A DNA stretch of 64,000 nt, taken from contig JAUDYN010000005.1 in assembly GCA_030407005.1 (NCBI GenBank), positions 3,410,001-3,474,000 on the forward strand. The letters are read 5' to 3'. The stretch's first letter is position 1; every line of letters begins with the position of its first letter. The notes below the pieces were generated by a model, which ran no database searches, was not told the origin of the DNA, and worked only from the letters and a program-made list of their open reading frames with translations. Shown in pieces: positions 60,311 through 64,000 of this stretch. The position numbers and the translations under genes are program-made. This stretch comes from Desarmillaria ectypa (Eukaryota > Basidiomycota > Agaricomycetes > Agaricales > Physalacriaceae).

Positions 60311-61769
60311 TCTGTACTTTCATCCATGGCAGCTTGATCATGTTCGTTAGTCCCTGTTGGAGGGCACTGCTCAAGTCAAGGGTCGGTGAGTGTAATAATA
60401 GCTCTCCTTGGGATCGGCTCCGTATACCATCTTAGGGAATCATTTGAGCAGATGAGGCGCTTCTTCGCGTGACATTGCTCTTTGATAGTGTCCGGAGCGT
60501 CATGGAAGGGAGGGTCCGGCACCAACAAATTGAAGTAATTCTCCCTTCCATTACGTGATCACGTACTGACATTCCTTTTCCTAGTGATGTTTTAGAAGCT
60601 GGAAAGAGTGATTGGCAGCGAAGAGGGGGGGGGGAACAGGAGCAAGGAGGACATATTATACAGTACAAAATAGAGACCATTTGTATATGTTGTGAAAAAC
60701 GGGGGATGAACAGATCAGTTCGTTCCCAGTTAGTACATGCGCGGTGTCAGGCCAATAGTATTGCGCTTGGCTGAGCTCTGCAAACGCATGCAGATGTACG
60801 CTATTGTACCTACTTATATACTAAATGCTAATATACTAGAATCTTCTACAAGTTTCCTAATACTTCTCTCCTAATCAGCAAGTTCGGCATGATGCCGGAT
60901 TGCCATCATCTCGGCTCAACTCTCAAATCCCAACAGTATAAAACTTACCTACGGTAATAACAAATGTACTATTTCAAGTCTCAAGCCCAAGCATGAAAAT
61001 GAATGTAGCATAACATATACGGACCACCTGCAATACATCCGCAGTGTTACGAACTCGCTTAAGATGTCCCTCGTGTCATACTTGCATATGGCATCAAGTA
61101 ATTGTGCTAGTACCTTGCGGAGCCTGATATGCATTACTGACATTGGGGGTACTTATAATGATACTTGAATTCTTCACGCTTCATGTAAACGTATAAGGCT
61201 CGCGCAACTGTTTCGGACGTTGCCATACATTTTGATCCTTGCCACAGGCTTATACGGGGATATATATTTTTGTCCAATTCGTTGATATGGCTCGTCATGT
61301 TAGAGTTGTGGACCCGACCGTTCCTGATTAAGGGACACATCAAAAAATTCTTATATTTCTACAAATAGAGCAGAATCTCTCGAAGTGGATACATCCCCAT
61401 CGCTGCCTCCGTCTTTTGAAGATACCTTTGGTTAAGAATCAGGACGAAAAGCCAGACTCCTTCCCACTCTCGAGGTAAAAGCTGCTTCGCAGCTACCGCT
61501 CTGATTTAGTACTTATCTTATCACCTATGTTATCCTAACACGTGATTGATTGATCTTTATCTTTTTTACCCCGGGGTAAAGAAATTAATACAGTTCGGAG
61601 AGATCAATCAATGGAAGAACCTAATGCGCATTGCGCAACTCCCTTCGTTAAAATAACTCCCATAGTGCCTGAATGGCTATGCAGCAACCGGTTGTTTCGG
61701 CACGTAAAAAAGGGAGTTTCATCATAGTATAAGACTGGGAAGAAAGCGATTATCGTATCCTACCTTGAT
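60311..61769. other. Spacer with no supported gene
   Basis: About 1.46 kb containing a poly-G tract near 60627 and only short frames. The last part is the promoter of the O-methyltransferase. Confidence 0.4.
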
Positions 61770-63640
61770 ATGCCTTCCTCACTCAAACTCCTGTCAAATC
61801 TTATTGCAGAGTCGGTAGACAAGATCGAACAGAAATGCTCAGCTCAATGTCTTCCGTTCCCTGAGCTCGACGAGATATTTTCGTTTCAATCCGAGACCAT
61901 ACGGAACGACGCGGACGTCGCCGAAGCCGTCCACGTGATCGTGGCAGCAGCGACGCAGCTGATAACGACAGCGAGGGCTCCCATCACGACATTGTCTGTC
62001 GTCTCTCACCAAGTGCGCATTCTCTTCTTTGTCAAGTTCTGATGACTAACTAAGTGATAGTGGGATGTACCTGCCTGTCTTGGGGTTGCAAACGATGCAA
62101 ACGTCGCCGAGATACTACGAGAAGTAGGCCCCGAGGTTAGTGCTAGTCCTTTAATGTCTTCGGTTTACGAAGAATTACTTCAGGGCGCCCACATCGATGA
62201 TATAGTCAAGAGAAACGGAATGAATGCGTCGCGTCTTGGTACGATGACTCTCGTCGCAAGGGTCTGATTACTGATAAGATGTCAAGGTCGGGTCCTCCGC
62301 TTGCTCGCCTCTCACCACATCTTCCGAGAGGTATCCCCCGATGTCTTTGCAAACAATCGCATCTCGACCTTGCTTGACTCTGGGAAGGCAGTCCAGGAGC
62401 TGGAAGAAAAGTAGGTCATCTTTATTCACACTGTAATGTTTTTAGCTTACCCGTCAACAAAGCCCACAAGTCAAATACACTGAAACGTCTCTCTTCAACA
62501 CGTTCGTCAGTTGGGGGTAAATGTTATCGTCCTCGTTCCTTTTGTCACAAACTAACATCACACAGAGCTGGCGAATTCTACAAAAGCGGTGCTTTCTTGT
62601 CACAAACACTTCGAGACCCTGTTTTCGGCCACTCTGACGAAGCTAATCAGAGCGCTCTATGCAAAGCCTTCGACTTGGATGTCAGCTTCTTCGAGTGGCT
62701 AGAGCGTCCAGAAAATAAGGACGTGTTGTCTCGTTTCACTTTAATGATGCGTGCGACTACTGACTTGCTGCCTGACACTGCCATATTAAACGGTAATTAG
62801 TTTCGAAAAAGACTAGGAGAGTTTTTGGACTAATGTGCTTTCTAAGGCTTTGATTTCGGCTCTCTTCCCGACGGCGCACTGGTAGTTGATGTTGCTGGCG
62901 GGATAGGCTCCATGTCGTTGGTTCTGGCCAAAACATTCCCCAAGCTGAATATCGTGGTGGAAGATCGACCCCAGATCGTCTCTGATGCTGAGTCGGTGCG
63001 TCATTTTCCCTTGCACGCAGACTCTCGTTAACTGGCAGCGACATACTTAGTATTGGAAATCGAACTTACCCGGAGCTCTCGAGAGCGGTCGCGTCAGGCT
63101 TGTCGGTATGTCGGACAATTATCTTGTTATGAGACAATAACAAAATAACTGCTTTTTGACAGCTCACGACATGTTTACTCCTCAGCCGGACCTCGGCAAT
63201 GCAGTTGATGTGTTCGTCCTTCGCGGGATCCTCCATGATTGGGCCAATTCGTATGCAGCTCGGATCCTAAGTCACCTACGAGCAGCCGCTGGACCACAAA
63301 CGAAGCTCGTGGTCATCGAGATTATACTAGAGTCTCCGTGTTGTGATCCCGAAACCAAGACGATCAAAGGCTGTGAACCCCGCCCGGTACCCAAGCCTCT
63401 CCTCGCCAACATGGGCGCGGCCAATACGATGGATTATTCGATGGATGTGATGGTTCGTAAATATCCTTGTGTAGCTCCGCGATCGTTGGACTAATGGTGA
63501 AACAGATGATGAGCTTCTATAACGGACAGGAGCGTACACTCAGACACTTTGTTGATATCATGAACAAGACGGGCTGGGAGCTAAAGGAGGTTGTGCGCAT
63601 TGGCTCGTTGCGGCCCCACTTGATCGCAGTACCAGTGTGA
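61770..63640 (+). CDS. SAM-dependent O-methyltransferase (family 2), 468 aa
   Basis: Exons are 61770-62012, 62061-62135, 62184-62238, 62287-62410, 62463-62516, 62566-62792, 62847-62995, 63051-63105, 63163-63452 and 63506-63640 (469 codons with stop). The N-terminal dimerisation and winged-helix region includes WDVPACLGVANDANVAEIL and RVLRLLASHHIFREV. The SAM-binding motif is VVDVAGGIGSMSLVLAKTFP. RVRLVAHDMFTPQPD and VLRGILHDWANSYA carry the catalytic His region, and TLRHFVDIMNKTGWEL closes the fold. Such enzymes methylate hydroxyl groups of phenolics or fungal metabolites. Its substrate is unknown and no biosynthetic partner is adjacent. Confidence 0.9.
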
Positions 63641-64000
63641 GACGTATTGCATGAAGTTTTATTTCGACTTTTTTTGGGAGCAGAAACAAGGGAAATTGGT
63701 TCATTAGTCTGAACACATATCATCCCTTAAGACTTGAATTCTAATTACTTTGACAGCTCGTAAGTAGCCTTGACAAATGATGTCAGCAGAACAAATTTTT
63801 AATGGGACAACGCATTGAAGTAAAGCTGGGTAGACCACCGACCCAACAATATCAACCCATCATAAGATCCTTGTATTCCAATTCGCGTGGGACGGTCAAA
63901 GAGCTTGAAGGGAAGACGGTCCAAAGACTAAAGTGTGGCGCCCATGATGGCAACCACATTTTGAACATCAACCACATTTTGAACATGGACCACAACATCG
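63641..64000. other. Downstream flank at the window edge
   Basis: No gene is visible. The last 50 bases hold a short tandem repeat. Confidence 0.5.
63951..63986 (+). repeat. Two perfect 18-bp tandem copies
   Basis: CAACCACATTTTGAACAT occurs twice in immediate succession (63951-63968 and 63969-63986) and is followed by a degenerate third start before the window ends. It may continue beyond the window. Confidence 0.9.

Overview
The window looks like nuclear DNA of a mushroom-forming basidiomycete (Agaricomycete). It is gene-dense, genes lie on both strands, almost every gene is cut by many 42-60 nt GT-AG introns, and the gene content includes a basidiomycete-type adenylate-forming reductase and F-box-like family proteins. 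Exon-intron structures were worked out by hand from splice signals and reading frame. Wherever a full exon list is given, the summed exon length is a multiple of three.

Layout. 1-150: last codons of an R3H/SUZ-type protein. 151-5756: a long spacer, then an EST1/SMG7-like gene. 5757-12336: gene-poor, with one weak three-exon candidate. 12337-22039: a housekeeping block holding an unknown 188-aa protein, an SNF2-family ATPase, an ArfGAP, a PEX39-like protein with a KPWE motif, the DEAD-box helicase Dhh1 and the SDH assembly factor Sdh5. 22697-34034: an accessory stretch with an F-box-like gene, a 20-exon adenylate-forming reductase, mitochondrial ribosomal protein uS8m, a disrupted intradiol-dioxygenase-like gene and an amidase. 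34594-41604: a remnant, FAD synthase, GDP-L-fucose synthase, GDP-mannose 4,6-dehydratase, dephospho-CoA kinase and an intron-bearing tRNA-Tyr. 41641-50476: a small element with inverted repeats, a METTL16-type RNA methyltransferase, a disordered protein and an MFS transporter. 50649-56683: an unknown protein with RRM-like segments, MRE11 and a probable GDP-fucose transporter. 57382-63640: two related C-terminal gene pieces flanking an F-box-like gene, then an O-methyltransferase.

How genes may work together. GDP-mannose dehydratase and GDP-fucose synthase are convergent neighbours and together form the whole de novo GDP-fucose pathway. About 17 kb away lies an SLC35C1-like transporter that would carry the product into the Golgi. 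The adenylate-forming reductase, MFS transporter, amidase and O-methyltransferase are enzyme types seen in secondary metabolism, but they are separated by housekeeping genes, so I do not call a cluster.

Notable points are three GC-AG introns in unrelated genes, several 7-17 nt exons, a frame-preserving intron in dhh1, a PEX39 candidate, a freshly decaying dioxygenase gene and a MITE-like element next to a tRNA.
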